In this document: piece after piece, positions 46,285-60,886 of the stretch
Layout: each line of letters begins with the position of its first letter
How positions within the stretch are numbered: the first letter of the stretch is position 1
Source of the DNA: Prorocentrum cordatum
Lineage: Eukaryota > Sar > Dinophyceae > Prorocentrales > Prorocentraceae
Assembly: GCA_963575745.1 (NCBI GenBank)
Contig: CAUYUJ010019109.1
Location: 86,166 to 150,165 of the forward strand
Direction of reading: 5' to 3'
DNA length: 64,000 nt
Translations under genes and position numbers: made by a program
Notes under the pieces: generated by a model
Told to the model about the DNA's origin: nothing
The model's input: the letters and a program-made list of their open reading frames with translations, nothing else
Databases searched by the model: none

Positions 46285-47240
46285 CTACTATCACCAGCAT
46301 CATCAGAATATTCAGCATCATCATACTTAGCATTACAGTTATCAACATCGTCACCATCATCACCATCACCATGATCATCATCATCAGCTTCGTCAGCACC
46401 ATCATCACATCACCATGCCCATCACCACCACCATCATCATCAGCATCAGCATCAGCCGCATCATCATCATAATAACCATCAGCAGTATCGCCATCATCAT
46501 CAGCATCAGCATCAGCATCATCATTATCATCATTTGCAGCATCAGCAGCATCAATATCATAAGCATCATCGGCATCATCATCATCAACGTCAGCATCATC
46601 AGCATCAGCATGATCAGCATGATCAGCATCGTCAAACGCAGCATCAGCATCAGCATCAGCATCCGAATCAGAATCAGCGTCACCGTCACCATCAGCATCA
46701 TCATCGCCATCATATTCTGTATCACCAGCATCATCATCACTTCCACCGCCATCACCGCCATCACCACCATCAGCATCATAATCATCATCAGCATGATCAT
46801 CGCCGTCCTCACCATCATCCACATCGTCAGCATCATAATCATCATCAGCAGGAGCATCATCATCAGCATATCATTATCACCATCATAATCATCGGCAGCA
46901 TCATCATCAGCATCAACATCACCATCATCAACGTCATCATCACCATCATGATCCACATCGTCATCATCAGCTGTAGCAGCATAATCACCATCACCGACAC
47001 CACCATCGTCACCCTCACCATCACCATCACCACCATTTGCATCAGCATCAACAGTAGCAGCATCATGACCATTACCATTACCACCATCATTCTCATCATC
47101 ATCATCAGCAGCAGATGCATCAGCATCACCGTCAAAACCACCACAACCATCACCATAATCATCATTATCATCAGCAGCATCGTCACCATCATGATCATCA
47201 TCACCATCATCAGCATCATCATCAGCAGCAGCATGTTCAT
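45698..47240. repeat. CAT/CAG array (alpha-left), unit 3
   Basis: Counterpart of 19570-21150. Confidence 0.95.
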
Positions 47241-47665
47241 CACACGTTCATCCTCATCACGGTTCTCGATCGCAACCCAGAATGCGGGGCTGGCACGTTG
47301 GCGAGACTTGCCGCAGGCAGTTTGATAGTAACTACCCTCGAGCTCGTGTGGCCTCCGCCTGAACCGAACACGCAGAGCAGAATACCCGACACAGCAACAG
47401 AGCCTCGACCAGGGCTCGGGAATCTGAACAGAAACAGCGTGGCTACTAGTTGGTCCAAAAGTAGTGCCAATGAGGAAGCGCTGCGCCTTGACTCGAAGAC
47501 CTGTGCGGATAGGAAGCAGCCGCACTGAGTCCCACTGACCCACTGGGCGTGAGTGGTTTGGCGAGTGTCCTCTTCCAAGCCCTCTTCTTCCCTATCAGGG
47601 AAGGCTTTATCCCTGCCCACACCCCCTCCCGTGGACCTGGAGGGGGGGGGGGCGGCGAGCGATCA
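47241..47665 (-). repeat. conserved core alpha, unit 3
   Basis: Near-identical to the unit 1 and unit 4 cores. Confidence 0.5.
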
Positions 47666-48252
47666 GAGCGTCCAGGATGGCCCAAGATGGCCCCAAGAGG
47701 GCCTCAAAGAGCAGAAGACGACCTCCAAGATGGCTCAAGATAGCTCAAGATGGCTTCCCACATGCTCCAAGAGACCCCAAGACCGCCACAAGACGGCTCC
47801 AAGTGGCCTCGGAGCCTCCCAAGGACCTCCCAAGAGGTCAAGAGAGCCCCACGAGAAGCCCAAGAGGGTCCCAGGACGGCACTAAGAACCCCAAAAGCGA
47901 TCTCAGAGGGGTCCAAGAGGCGATTCTGAGGAGCTGCAGTTGATCGAACTCGTCCAAGATGGCCCCAAGATACCATCCAAGGCTCCAAAGAGTGCCTCAA
48001 GACGGCTCCAAGAGGCGCCCAGGAGGCCCCCAGGAGGCCCCCAGGAGGTCCCCAATAGGCCCTCAAGAGACCCCCAAGAGGCCCCAAGAGGCGTGTCCGA
48101 GGTACCCCAGACGCTTCAAGACCGTCAAGAGGCCCCCAACACGTCCCAAGAGTACTCCATGAAGCTCTCAAGAGACACCCGAAGAGACTCCGGGAAGTAT
48201 CCAAGAGGCCTATGGCTTTTCTGCTCGCCTTCCTCCTCCAACTGCCCTTCCT

Positions 48253-48294
48253 CATCCTCATCATCCCCCTCATTATCATCAAGGCAAGCAACAG

Positions 48295-48335
<41 letters not shown>

Positions 48336-48354
48336 GCATCATCATCATCATCAG

Positions 48355-48404
<50 letters not shown>

Positions 48405-48780
48405 GCATCAGCATCATCATCAGCAGCAGCGTCTTAATCATGAGCATCAGCATAATCATGACCATCACCACTCATCATCAGCAACCTCATCATCATCAAC
48501 ACCATCAGCATCAGCACCATCAACATCACCATCATGTCCATCGCCATCGTCATCAGCAGCACAAGCATCATCATCATGATCAAAATCAGCATCACAATCA
48601 TCATCATCATCATCATCATCACCATCATCATCATCACCATCATCATCATCATTATCATCATCAGCATCATCATCATCCGCATATCCCTCCTCCTCCTCCC
48701 TCCTCCTTCCTGTCTCCTCCCTCCTCCCCCTTCCCTCCTCCTCCTCCTCCTCCTCCGATTCCTCTTCCATCCTCCCCCTC
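48253..48780. repeat. CAT array (alpha-right) and CTC tract, unit 3
   Basis: Shorter pure CAT runs than in units 1 and 2, and essentially identical to unit 4. Confidence 0.95.
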
Positions 48781-49670
48781 GTTGGGACATGACACCTTCT
48801 CCCCCTGTTGGGACATGCTCTTCCACATCCCTGGTCAGGGCAATTTCCCTGGGCATCATTTCTGGATGGGCTGGTGGGGTTCCGTTTTGCTTCGCGGGCT
48901 CGCGAAGCAGGTCGAAAGCCAGGCAGAGCTAGGGAGGGCCGCGCCGAAACAAAGAACAAACCAGAAACAGAAAGGAGCAGTGCCCCGCTCAGAAGCGGAA
49001 ACGTGGGGTTACGTTTTGGTACGCGGGCGCGCGAAGCGGGTCGAACGCCGTGCCAGCAGGGGCAGGCCGTGCCACAAGAAACATGGGGTTACGCGAAGAG
49101 TGTAGAATCAAGAACGTATATACACCCATGCACGAACGGCTGACATGGACAGATCGCCAACCGCAGACAGGAAGAGGAGCAGCAGCAGCAGCAGCAGCAG
49201 AGAACCACCAGTGAAAGCAGCATCAGCAGCATGATCAGCATGATCAGCAACAGCTTCCTCTCTCCTCTCTCCTCCCTCCTCCCTCCTCCCCCTCCCCTCC
49301 TCCTCCTCCTCCTCCTCCTCCGATGTCTCCTCCATCCTCCCCCGATTTGGACCTAACGCCTCCTCCAGACTTATATTTCACTGAATGCTATTCCACATCC
49401 CTGATCTGGGGAACTCACTTGGGTATCGTTTCTGGATGAGCTGGTGGGCTTACGCGAAGCGTCTCCAATCAAAAATGTATGTACACCAATGCGCGGAGGA
49501 GCTCGAAGCGGCTGACATGGACAGATCGCCGACATGAGCACGATTCAGCCTAGCAGCTCCTGAACCGCAGACAGGAGAAGCAGCAGTAGAGAACCACCAG
49601 TGAAAGCACTGAAGCATGGTCAAGCGAGGCTTACCTCTGCGACCGAGAGCACTGAAGGCCCTCTGCACTG

Positions 49671-50975
49671 TCACAGGGCCAAGCGGTTGGCACATGCCTC
49701 TGGAGGGGTGACTACGTCCGTGTGGTCGTCTTCACCCAACAGACCTCCCACGGCAAATCCTGCTCGCCCTAAATGCTTCACGTACACGTTCAAGTACGAC
49801 AGACCACTGTCCGTGCGCCCATGAACGACTTTGAGCACGACCTTACCGAAAGCAACCCATTCTGGAGTCGCGACGTCGCCACCTTGCGACACGCTGAAAT
49901 GATAACCTCCAGCTTGTTTCGCCTCCGCCCACGACCCCGTCACGTTCAGCTCCTGAAAATACATATCCGCGCACTGTCCGCCCAACTGGCGCGCGTCGGC
50001 CTGCACGCGAAGCAGGGCACGTTCAGCGCCCGCTCCACGGGGGATGTTGATCAGAACATGCTTGCCCGGCTTCATCAAGTCGAAGCGCTCACCGTGAACG
50101 TTCCGCAGGTGGGGATCGCCAACGGCAGCCGCGCCCCCCGCTCCGCCCGCTGCCGCCCCCGACACCTGCGCCGACAGCGTCGAGCCCTGGCAGGGGAAAG
50201 TGGACAGAGCAGCAGACACGTAGATGGCGTAGCTGCCCCAGCAGCCAAAGTCCGTGCTCCCCCACGCACTTCCGTGGTCGCTGCCAAGCACCTGGCAGGA
50301 AGTGCCGTGGCAGTCCCCCATGATTTTGGCAGCGTCGTGCCACCAGCTGCCACTCCCTCCACCAGCTTGAGTGTTAGCACCGAACTCGTTGCCCAGACCG
50401 TGGAGGTCGTCGTTGTTCTCCCCGGTTCCCGGAAGAGAGTACGGGGTCTTGTAGCCACCAGGAACAGCAACCCGAGCTCCATTGTTCGAATACCACCAGT
50501 TGAACACCAAGCCACCATCGGCGCCAAAGATCGGGTCCCCCGGCGTGCCATCCCCACTGAAAGATGACGGCATGTCCGATGCGATGTGGGTGTCGCTGGC
50601 GCTGCCATCCCCCGTGGCATAGATCCTCCCAGGGTTGTGGTCAGAAAAATAGTCATACATCGATTTGGTGCTGCTCGTAAGCTCCCACGTCTTCGACATC
50701 TCGCATGCACCGCCGGCGTGCCGAGCGATGGTGACGTACTTCACCGGAGCAGTCCCCACTGTGCCGTCGACGAAGTCGTTCGTAAGACTTGTGGCGGCGC
50801 TCCCAGCACTGCCGTACCACGCGGATGCCCCGTACCCCATATTCCCACCATCGCAGGGGTTGATGTTTGCATACAGCATCCAGGGGTTAGAGGAATTGCT
50901 GGCTGCAAGCAGCTGGACTGCGACTGCAGTCGGCATCCATAGAAACGCCAAGCGCACGAAGACGACAGACGCCAT
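49671..50975 (-). CDS. secreted protein with vWD-like domain, copy A2 (434 aa)
   Basis: Intact, from the ATG at 50975 to the A-type stop (CTG TGA) at 49671. It differs from A1 at only a few residues (Ser137, Asp389, Asp420 in place of Gly). Signal peptide, Trp-rich N-terminal domain, Ala/Gly linker, GDPHL motif and all eight cysteines are kept. Downstream on the gene strand it has lost a ~13-bp GGGGCTGTTTGGC-like stretch that A1 retains. The 5' flank (50976-51365) is of the longer type shared with the B copies and ends at an AAC/CAT array. Confidence 0.85.
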   Translation of the reverse strand: MASVVFVRLAFLWMPTAVAVQLLAASNSSNPWMLYANINPCDGGNMGYGASAWYGSAGSAATSLTNDFVDGTVGTAPVKYVTIARHAGGACEMSKTWELTSSTKSMYDYFSDHNPGRIYATGDGSASDTHIASDMPSSFSGDGTPGDPIFGADGGLVFNWWYSNNGARVAVPGGYKTPYSLPGTGENNDDLHGLGNEFGANTQAGGGSGSWWHDAAKIMGDCHGTSCQVLGSDHGSAWGSTDFGCWGSYAIYVSAALSTFPCQGSTLSAQVSGAAAGGAGGAAAVGDPHLRNVHGERFDLMKPGKHVLINIPRGAGAERALLRVQADARQLGGQCADMYFQELNVTGSWAEAKQAGGYHFSVSQGGDVATPEWVAFGKVVLKVVHGRTDSGLSYLNVYVKHLGRAGFAVGGLLGEDDHTDVVTPPEACANRLAL

Positions 50976-51369
50976 CGTCAACCTTCAAGTATGCGCAGTG
51001 AGGTGTGGTGTTCGAGAGAGGTACGTAGTCCGGAAGGTTCCCGAGGAGCCTTTCAAGCCGACGTGGATACGGCCCCCAGATTGCGCGTTTGAGACGGGGG
51101 ATCGATGGCCCAATCCCACCAGCCTTGCAGGACGTGAGAGGTCTAACGAGCTCGTTCTGGTACCCCCCCCTTCTTCCCCTTCGGGAGGGGGCCCCCTTCC
51201 CCCTGCCCCTCCCCCTGGGTCTGGAACCCTCTCCCGGCGAGGTACCAGATGGGCCTTCCTGGCCCCAGATGGCCCCCCCCAAGAACGCCCAAGAACGCCA
51301 CAGGAGCACCCCAAGAGGCAAATGTTCGGGTCCAGACGGGGTGGGGCGTACTTGAATACCCACTTGGCC

Positions 51370-52800
<1,431 letters not shown>

Positions 52801-53330
52801 ACGGTTCTCAATCGCAAACCAGAATGTGGGGCTGGAAAGTTGGCGAGACTTGCCACAGCCAGCTGGATAGTAACTACCCTCCAGCTCGTGTGGCCTCCGC
52901 CTGAACCGAACACCCAGCAAAGAGCAGAATACCCGACACAGCAGCAGAGCATCGACAAGGGCTCGAGAACCTGAACAGAAACAGCGTGGCTACGAGTTGG
53001 TGCAAAAGCAGTGCCAGTGAAAACGCCCAGTATTCCCATCCCCCCGCCTCGTCTGTCTCATCCCCGTCCCAGGCGGCTCTCCCCCCACGCAAGGCCTCGT
53101 GGACTCACACGATAGTCTGGCAAAAGCTTAAACTTCCTATCAACGACGCGGGCGCCTTGAAACGAAGACCGGTGCGGGCGGGAAGCATCCGCACTGAGTC
53201 CCACTAACCCACTGGGCGTGAGTGGTTTAGTGAGTGTCCTCTCCCAACCCCCCTTCTTCCCTACCGGGAAAGGTAACATCCCTGCTCATACCCCCTCCCC
53301 TGAACATGGCCATGGGGCGGGGGGCGGCGA
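52801..53330 (-). repeat. conserved core beta, unit 3
   Basis: Near-identical to 26881-27410. Confidence 0.55.
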
Positions 53331-53339
53331 GCGATCAGA

Positions 53340-54020
53340 GCGTCCAGGATGACCCATGATGGTTCCATGAGGGCCGCAAAGAGCCGAAGATGACCTCCAA
53401 GATGGCTCGAGATAGCTCAAGATGGCTTCCCACATGCTCCAAGCGGCCCAAAACCGACGGCTCCAAGCCCCGAAGCCTCCCAGGGACCTCCCAAGAGGCC
53501 AAAGACCTTCAATAAACTACTAAGGACAACTATGTGTGGTGCCGTCTCGCCTTTTCGCATTCGACGGCCCTCGGGGGCCTCAAGGTGGCTCCACTTGGTC
53601 CAAGAAGCCACAAGAGAGCCCCAACAGGAGCCCAAGAGGGTCCCAGGACGTCCCCAAGAGCCCCAAGAGCGCTCAGAGGGGTCCAAGAGACGATTCTTAG
53701 GACCCGCAGAGGGAGGGGGGGGTGATGAAGTACCCCCCCAATATTTGACCGAACTCGTCGAAGATCGCCCCAAGATGCCCCCCAAGGCTCCCAAGATTGC
53801 CCCAAGACGGCCCCAAGAGGCGCCCAGGAGGCCCAAAGGAGGCCCCCCAAAGGCCCCCAAGAGCTACCAAGAGACCGCCAAGAGGCCCCAAGAGGCTTCG
53901 CCGTGGTACCCAAGACGCTTCAAGCCCGTCAAGAGGCCCCCAAGACGCCCCAAGAGCACTCCAAGAAGCTCTCAAGAGACATCCGAAGAGACTCCGAGAA
54001 GCATCCAAGAAGCATCTGGC
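53340..54020. repeat. CCAAGA-type minisatellite, beta, unit 3
   Basis: Counterpart of 27420-28100. Confidence 0.8.
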
Positions 54021-54572
54021 TATTATGTGTGCCCTCCTCCTCCAACTGCTCGTCCTGATCCTCCGCATCCTCCTCATCCTCAACATCAGAATCATAATCA
54101 GCATCATCATCATCAGCATCTTCATCAGCAGCGTCAACGGCATCAGCATCAGCATCATCAGCATCATCACCAGCATCATCATCAGCATCATCATCAGCAT
54201 GATCAGCATGATCAGCAGCAGCAGACTGTTCCTCCTCTTCCTCTCGCCTCCCTCCTCCCTCCTCCCCTCCCCTCCTCCTCCTCCGATGTCTCCTCCATCC
54301 TCCCCCGATTGGGACATAACGCCTTCTCCAGCCTTTTATTCCACTGAATGCTATTCCACATCCCTGATCAGGGGAACTCCCCTGGGCATCGTTTCTGGAT
54401 GAGCTGGTGGGGTTGCGCGAAGCGTCTCGAACCAATAATGTATGTACACCAATGCGCAAAGGAGCTCGAAGCGGCTGACATGGACAGATCGCCGACCGCA
54501 GACAGGAAGAGGAGCAGCAGCAGACAGGAGAAGCAGCAGCAGAGAACCACCAGTGAAAGCACTGAAGCATGG

Positions 54573-55943
54573 TCAAGCGAGGCTTGCCTCTGCGACTGAG
54601 AGCACTGAGGGAGCTGTTTGGCCCCCCTCCGTACTGTCAACCAGGGCCAAGCGGTTGGCACATGCCTCTGGAGGGGTGACTACGCCCGTGTGGTCGTCTT
54701 CACCCAGCAGACCTCCCACGGCAAATCCTGCTCGCCCTAAATGCTTCACGTACACGTTCAAGTACGACAGACCACTGTCCGTGCGCCCATGAACGACTTT
54801 GAGCACGACCTTACCGAAAGCAACCCATTCTGGAGTCGCGACGTCGCCACCTTGCGACACGCTGAAATGATAACCTCCAGCTTGTTTCGCCTCCGCCCAC
54901 GACCCCGTCACGTTCAGCTCCTGAAAGTACATATCCGCGCACTGTCCGCCCAACTGGCGCGCGTCGGCCTGCACGCGAAGCAAGGCACGTTCAGCGCCCG
55001 CTCCACGGGGGATGTTGATCAGAACATGCTTGCCCGGCTTCATCAAGTCGAAGCGCTCACCGTGAACGTTCCGCAGGTGGGGATCGCCAACGGCAGCCGC
55101 GCCCCCCGCTCCGCCCGCTGCCGCCCCCGACACCTGCGCCGACAGCGTCGAGCCCTGGCAGGGGAAAGTGGACAGAGCAGCAGACACGTAGATGGCGTAG
55201 CTGCCCCAGCAGCCAAAGTCCGTGCTCCCCCACGCACTTCCGTGGTCGCTGCCAAGCACCTGGCAGGAAGTGCCGTGGCAGTCCCCCATGATTTTGGCAG
55301 CGTCGTGCCACCAGCTGCCACTCCCTCCACCAGCTTGAGTGTTAGCACCGAACTCGTTGCCCAGACCGTGGAGGTCGTCGTTGTTCTCCCCGGTTCCCGG
55401 AAGAGAGTACGGGGTCTTGTAGCCACCAGGAACAGCAACCCGAGCTCCATTGTTCGAATACCACCAGTTGAACACCAAGCCACCATCGGCGCCAAAGATC
55501 GGGTCCCCCGGCGTGCCATCCCCACTGAAAGATGACGGCATGTCCGATGCGATGTGGGTGTCGCTGGCGCTGCCATCCCCCGTGGCATAGATCCTCCCAG
55601 GGTTGTGGTCAGAAAAATAGTCATGCATCGATTTGGTGCTGCTCGTAAGCTCCCACGTCTTCGACATCTCGCATGCACCGCCGGCGTGCCGAGCGATGGT
55701 GACGTACTTCACCGGAGCAGTCCCCACTGTGCCGTCGACGAAGTCGTTCGTAAGACTTGTGGCGGCGCTCCCAGCACTGCCGTACCACGCGGATGCCCCG
55801 TACCCCATATTCCCACCATCGCAGGGGTTGATGTTTGCATACAGCATCCAGGGGTTAGAGGAATTGCTGGCTGCAAGCAGCTGGACTGCGACTGCAGTCG
55901 GCATCCATAAAAACGCCAAGCGCACGAAGACGACAGACGCCAT
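54573..55943 (-). CDS. secreted protein with vWD-like domain, copy B3 (456 aa)
   Basis: The only intact B-type copy, with its ATG at 55943. Residues 1-434 match the A copies (His107 for Tyr). Two extra nucleotides right after codon 434 then avoid the A-type stop, so the protein gains 22 residues (VDSTEGGQTAPSVLSVAEAS, then LA) before the TGA at 54573. The tail is Ser/Ala/Thr-rich with no motif and may be read-through into the 3' flank rather than functional. The upstream neighbour is spacer leading to the 120-160-bp tandem repeat, not a CAT array as for A copies. The residue differences from B2 are few, and the two share a Lys codon variant in the antisense of GCATCCATAAAAACG. Confidence 0.85.
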   Translation of the reverse strand: MASVVFVRLAFLWMPTAVAVQLLAASNSSNPWMLYANINPCDGGNMGYGASAWYGSAGSAATSLTNDFVDGTVGTAPVKYVTIARHAGGACEMSKTWELTSSTKSMHDYFSDHNPGRIYATGDGSASDTHIASDMPSSFSGDGTPGDPIFGADGGLVFNWWYSNNGARVAVPGGYKTPYSLPGTGENNDDLHGLGNEFGANTQAGGGSGSWWHDAAKIMGDCHGTSCQVLGSDHGSAWGSTDFGCWGSYAIYVSAALSTFPCQGSTLSAQVSGAAAGGAGGAAAVGDPHLRNVHGERFDLMKPGKHVLINIPRGAGAERALLRVQADARQLGGQCADMYFQELNVTGSWAEAKQAGGYHFSVSQGGDVATPEWVAFGKVVLKVVHGRTDSGLSYLNVYVKHLGRAGFAVGGLLGEDDHTGVVTPPEACANRLALVDSTEGGQTAPSVLSVAEASLA

Positions 55944-57276
55944 CGTCAACCTTCAAGTACGCGCAGTGAGGTGTGGTGTTCGAGAGAGGTACGTAGTCCG
56001 GAAGGTTCCTGAGGAGCCTTTCAAGCCGACGTGGATACGGCCCCCAGATTGCGCGTTTGAGACGGGGGATCGATGGCCCAATCCCACCAGCCTTGCAGGA
56101 CGTGAGAGGTCTAACGAGCTCGTTCTGGTACCCCCCCCTTCTTCCCCTTCGGGAGGGGGCCCCCTTCCCCCTGCCCCTCCCCCTGGGTCTGGAACCCTCT
56201 CCCGGCGAGGTACCAGATGGGCCTTCCTGGCCCCAGATGGCCCCCCCCAAGAACGCCACAGGAGCGCCCCAAGAGGCAAATGTTCGGGTCCAGACGGGGT
56301 AGGACGTACTTGGGTGCCCCCTTGGCCCAAGGGCTTAAAAGATGGCCCCCCAGGAGGGCCCCCATATTCTCCAAGAGGGCCTCAAGAGAGCCGCAAGTGA
56401 GCCCCGAGAAGGCCCCGAGAGAGCCGCAAGAAGGCCCCACGATGGCCCCCCCAAGCCTCCAAGCCGCTCCCAGAGCACGCACGCACGGCGAGCAACGACA
56501 GGCAACCAGCATACCAAAGCGGCCCCGGGCGCGCGCGACGCAATACGGGCGACAAGCAACCCGCTCAACCGGCTCAACCAGTACGACCACGAGGAGCCGC
56601 GAACGCGGACGCGGATCACAGCTGGACCGCGTGCTGCCACACATTTTGTCTGCCTGCGGCGAGGCAGACCCGCTGCACCAGCGGTCGGGCTAAACGGGGC
56701 TGCCGATGAGCGTGCTGCCACACATCCATGGCCATGGCAACTCGCCTTGTGCCTACTTTTGGATGGGGGTGAGTCGCGAAACGATAAGGATTCCACGGGT
56801 TCCTTGCCCCTCCCCTGCGCCCCGAATGTGCCCAACGTGCCAACGACCGCCCCAAGTCGAAGGGGTCTTGGGAGCCCCCCCCCGAAAAATACGGCCCTCA
56901 AGAACTCCATGATGGTCCCCAAGAGGCCCCCTGAGAGGGCCCCCAAAGAGGCACCCAGAGAGCAACACGACTCCCGAGACGACGTGGAGAGGCAAGAATC
57001 GCTGATTGCCCACAGGTGGTGAAAGATGTTCGCATACTCGCCCTGTGCTGGCGGCTTCTGACAGCACAAGACAGCCCAAGCGCCCCCCCAGACACGCTCA
57101 AGAGGCCCCAGGAGAAGTCCAAGAGGGCGGTCTTGGGCCAATCAGTGCGCCAATCAGTCCAAGAGGGCGGTCCTGGGCCGAGCCGTCCGAAGACGTTCGG
57201 AAGGTGGTGGACCCCCCACGGCGCGGAGAGACCCGTGGGCCGGAGTTCGTGGCCGGTGCCCCCGTGGGATGAGCAG

Positions 57277-57358
57277 TGTATAGATACATACATATACATA
57301 TACACATACACATACACACACAAATACATATGCATAGACATAGACATAGACCTATTCC
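57277..57358. repeat. ATAC/ATAG-rich tract, unit 3
   Basis: Counterpart of 31396-31480. The 42118-42200 tract is its unit 2 equivalent. Confidence 0.85.
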
Positions 57359-57434
57359 TATTCATGTATTTGTAGAAGGCCGGGGAACCTGGAAAGAGCG
57401 CCCCCCAAAATAATGAGTTTCGAATCCTCGGACC

Positions 57435-58289
57435 TGTCTTGCTCCTTGGGTTTTCTTTGATGTTCGACTCTCCGGGCCCTTTTGGGCCAGCCTTAGGCCT
57501 CTTTGGGGCTCGTCTGGGGACTCATTTGGAGCCGTCCTGGGGCTATCTCGTCGCCTCAAGAGCCGATCGTAAGCGAAAAAGCGAGAAGTCCAAAAACATT
57601 GATCTGCCAATGGTATCTATTGATTTGAAATTATCTGGGCATTCTTCAGCTAGCCTTGGGCTATCTTGACGCCTCAAGAGCCGATCGTAAGCGAAGGGGC
57701 GAGAAGGCCAAGAACATTGTTTTCCCGATGGGTTATCATTGAATTGCAATTGGTTTGGCCTTCTTCGGCGAGCTTTGGGCCTCGGCGGGCCTCGGCTTAC
57801 ACCTCTCTGGGACCATCCTGGGGCTATCTGGACGCCTCCCGAGCCGACCGGAAGCGAAATAGCGAGAAGACCAAAACATTGACTTCCCAATGAGCTTTAT
57901 TGATTTGCAATTCTCTGGGCATTCTTCAGCCAGCCTTGGTACTCTTTGGGGCTCGTCTGTTGACGCCGTCCTGAGGCTATCTTGACGCCTCAAGAGCCGA
58001 TCGTAAGCGAAGAGGCGAGAAGGCCAATGACATTGATTTCCCGATGGGTTATCATTGAATTTCAATTATTTGGGCCTTCTTCGGCCAGCCTTGGGCCTCG
58101 GCGGGCCTCGGCTTGCGCCTCTCTGGAGCCATCCTGGGGCTATCTTGACGCCTCCCGAGCCGACTGGAAGCGAAAAGGCGAGAAGAACGAACATATTGTT
58201 TTTACAATGGTTTTGTTAATTGAGTTTCGAACCTCCCGGCCCTCTAGGGCCAGTCTGTGCCCTCTTTGGTGCTCGTCTTGGGACTCAAG
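57435..58289. repeat. 120-160-bp tandem repeat, unit 3
   Basis: Five monomers as in unit 1. The unit 2 copy is at about 42278-43130. Confidence 0.8.
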
Positions 58290-59504
58290 GTGAGGCTCCA
58301 GGTGACTGGGCTGGGCTCCTACCGGGGCGCTGGGGACGCGGGAGGGAGGGTTGGGGAGGTGGTGCGCGTCGCGACGAGGAATAAAATGGTCGGGGCGGAG
58401 GGGGCACTGGGCGGTGCTTGGGGCAGAGGGCCACGGTGCGGGGGTCCAACTGGGGCGCTGGGGACGGGGGGGAGGGGGGAGGTGGTGTGCGTCGCGACGC
58501 GGAATAAAATTATCGGGGCGGAGGGGGCACGGGGCGGAGCCCTCACTGTGGCGCTGAGGACGCGGGGAAGGAGGTGGGGGAGGTGGTGTGCGTCACGACG
58601 CGGAATAAAGCGTTCGTGGCGGAGGGGGCAGTGGGCGGGGCTCCCTCTGGGGCGCTGGGGACGCGGGGGGGCTCGGGGCAGAGAGCCACGGGGCGGGGGT
58701 CCCACTCTAGCGCTGGGGACACTGGGGGGGGGGTCGGGGGTCCAACTGGGGCGCTGTGGACGTGGGGGGGAAGGAGGAGGTGTTGTGCGACGCGACGCGG
58801 AATAAATTGTCGGGGCGGAGGGGGCACGGGGCGGAGCCCACTGGGGCGCTGGGGACGCGGGGAGGAAGGTGGGGGAAGTGGTGTGCGTCGCGACGCGGAA
58901 TAAAGCGGAGGGGGCAATGGGCGGGGCTCCCACTTGGGCGCTGGGGACGCGGGGGGGCCCCTTGCAAAATAAGACAAGATTGCGATCCCGAGGCCCAGAT
59001 GCCTACAAGAAGGCCATGTATCGCTCCAAGACGGGCCACGTTGGCCTCAAGACGGCCCAAGATGACTTCAAGACGGCCCACGAGGCTGCCGAGACGTCCC
59101 AAGAGAGCCCCAAGATCCTTCCCGAAGGCCTCGAGAGACAACAATCATTGATGTTCCCACGGCTTCCCAATGTTGTTCGGGTTCTCGCCTTTTCTAGCTT
59201 CCGACGTTCCAAAACGACCCAAGAAACCCTCAAGAGTTCCCCGAGACGGCTCCAGAGGCCCCCAGGAGAGCTCCAAGACGGCCCAAGAAGACTCCAAGAC
59301 GGCCCAAGAGGCCCCCACGACTGTCCAAGAGCGCCCCCAGACGGTCCAGAGAAGGGCCCAAGGGTAGGAACACGAATCCAGGCTTCGAGCCCCATGAGGC
59401 CCCAAGACGGCCCCAAGACGGCCGACAGAGGCCCCCGGCAGCCCCCCATTGCCTTCTCGAGCAGTTGCCACCCAGAATGCCGCGCCGGCACGGTGGCCGA
59501 GTGT

Positions 59505-59576
59505 CAGTGCATCGGCTGCAAGCGTTTTAGCCGAATGCCCGCGCATTCGGCTAAAACGCTTGCAGCAGATACACTG
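59505..59576. repeat. 34-bp inverted repeat, unit 4
   Basis: Same hairpin, with a T-to-G change in the left arm (CATCGGCTGC). No matching change is seen in the right arm, so one more pair is lost. Confidence 0.9.
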
Positions 59577-60848
59577 ATGCAGGTCGTTCAACAAATCTTA
59601 GCACAAGTGTACAGCTGCCCAACAGCTACACGGGTGGAGGCCAGTGCATTATCACACAATGGATCTCGCCTGGGTTCTCAAACATCATGACCACAAGCGG
59701 TATACTGCGCGTCAATTACACGGAAGGAGGGCGGCCCATTTTCAAAATGGCAACTCTCGCCTGAAACTCCTCAATATTGAATGACCAGAAACTGAATGAC
59801 CCCAGCGCAGCACCATGATAGCAGCAATGGTTGAAGAGGGGTGTCGAGGAGTAAGTAGGGTACTGCAAGTGTGCATTCCTATGTTGTCCTAGGGATTCCT
59901 TGGAAAAAACACGAAGTATAGAAGCATACAAGGTCCAAATCCTAAAGAGCATTAGCGTATGTTGCAGCTGGGAGGCTTGCTGGGATGCATCAGCGCTGCC
60001 TCTTCGGGCGCTCCGTGGGGAGTCTCAAGAACTTTGGACGGGCTTGGGGGGGGGGTCGGGGGGGCACGTTGAGAGCCGTATCCACGAAAATGGCCCCTCC
60101 GAGGGTCCTGGTGGGGCGTTCGGGGCGCCCTCTTGGGGCTGCCTTGAGCCAACTTTGGGACCTTCTCGGGAGCGCTTAGTCGTGCCCCCGAAGACACCTC
60201 CCAAAACTCCTCGTGGGGCCCTCTTGGCGCCCTCTTGGGGCCGTCTGTGGCCGTCTTGGGAGCCCCTTGGGCCCTCCTGGCTGAGAATGCGAAGAGAAGG
60301 CGAGCGCTCTAGAATTGCCTACGCTTCGCGAATCCCCACCAGTTCGCCGCCTGCCCTCTGCTGCGCGGCCGCGACCAAAAAAATCCCCACCAATGCCCGT
60401 AGCCCAGGTTGACCTCTGACGCTGCGTGTGCCTTCGCTCGCGGCTGCGACGGGAAAAAGTATCCCCACCAGCCCATCCAGAAGCGATGCCCAAGGGAGTT
60501 GAGGTGATCAGAAAAGTAGAAGGGGCATGCAGAAGAACAAAGGGCGGGGAAAGCCGTCCGATACCCCAACAGGGGGAGGATGGTGGAGGAGGAGGAGGAG
60601 GAGAAGAGAAGGTGCACGAGGTGGAATTCCTCAAAGCCTGCCCCTCCCCAGACGCCCACCGCACGGACAACAGGGCTCCCAAGGCCGGCCAGGAGGAGAA
60701 CCTCGAAAGACGGCGGAAGAAGGGCCCCCGAAAGACCCAGAAGGGCCCCGAGAGACCCCCGAGACTACCTCACGGGAGACCAAGACAACCCCAAGACGCC
60801 AAACGAGCTCCATGAGAGCTCGAACACAAAAGGCGCCACGAATGAAGG

Positions 60849-60855
60849 CCGTTCT

Positions 60856-60886
<31 letters not shown>
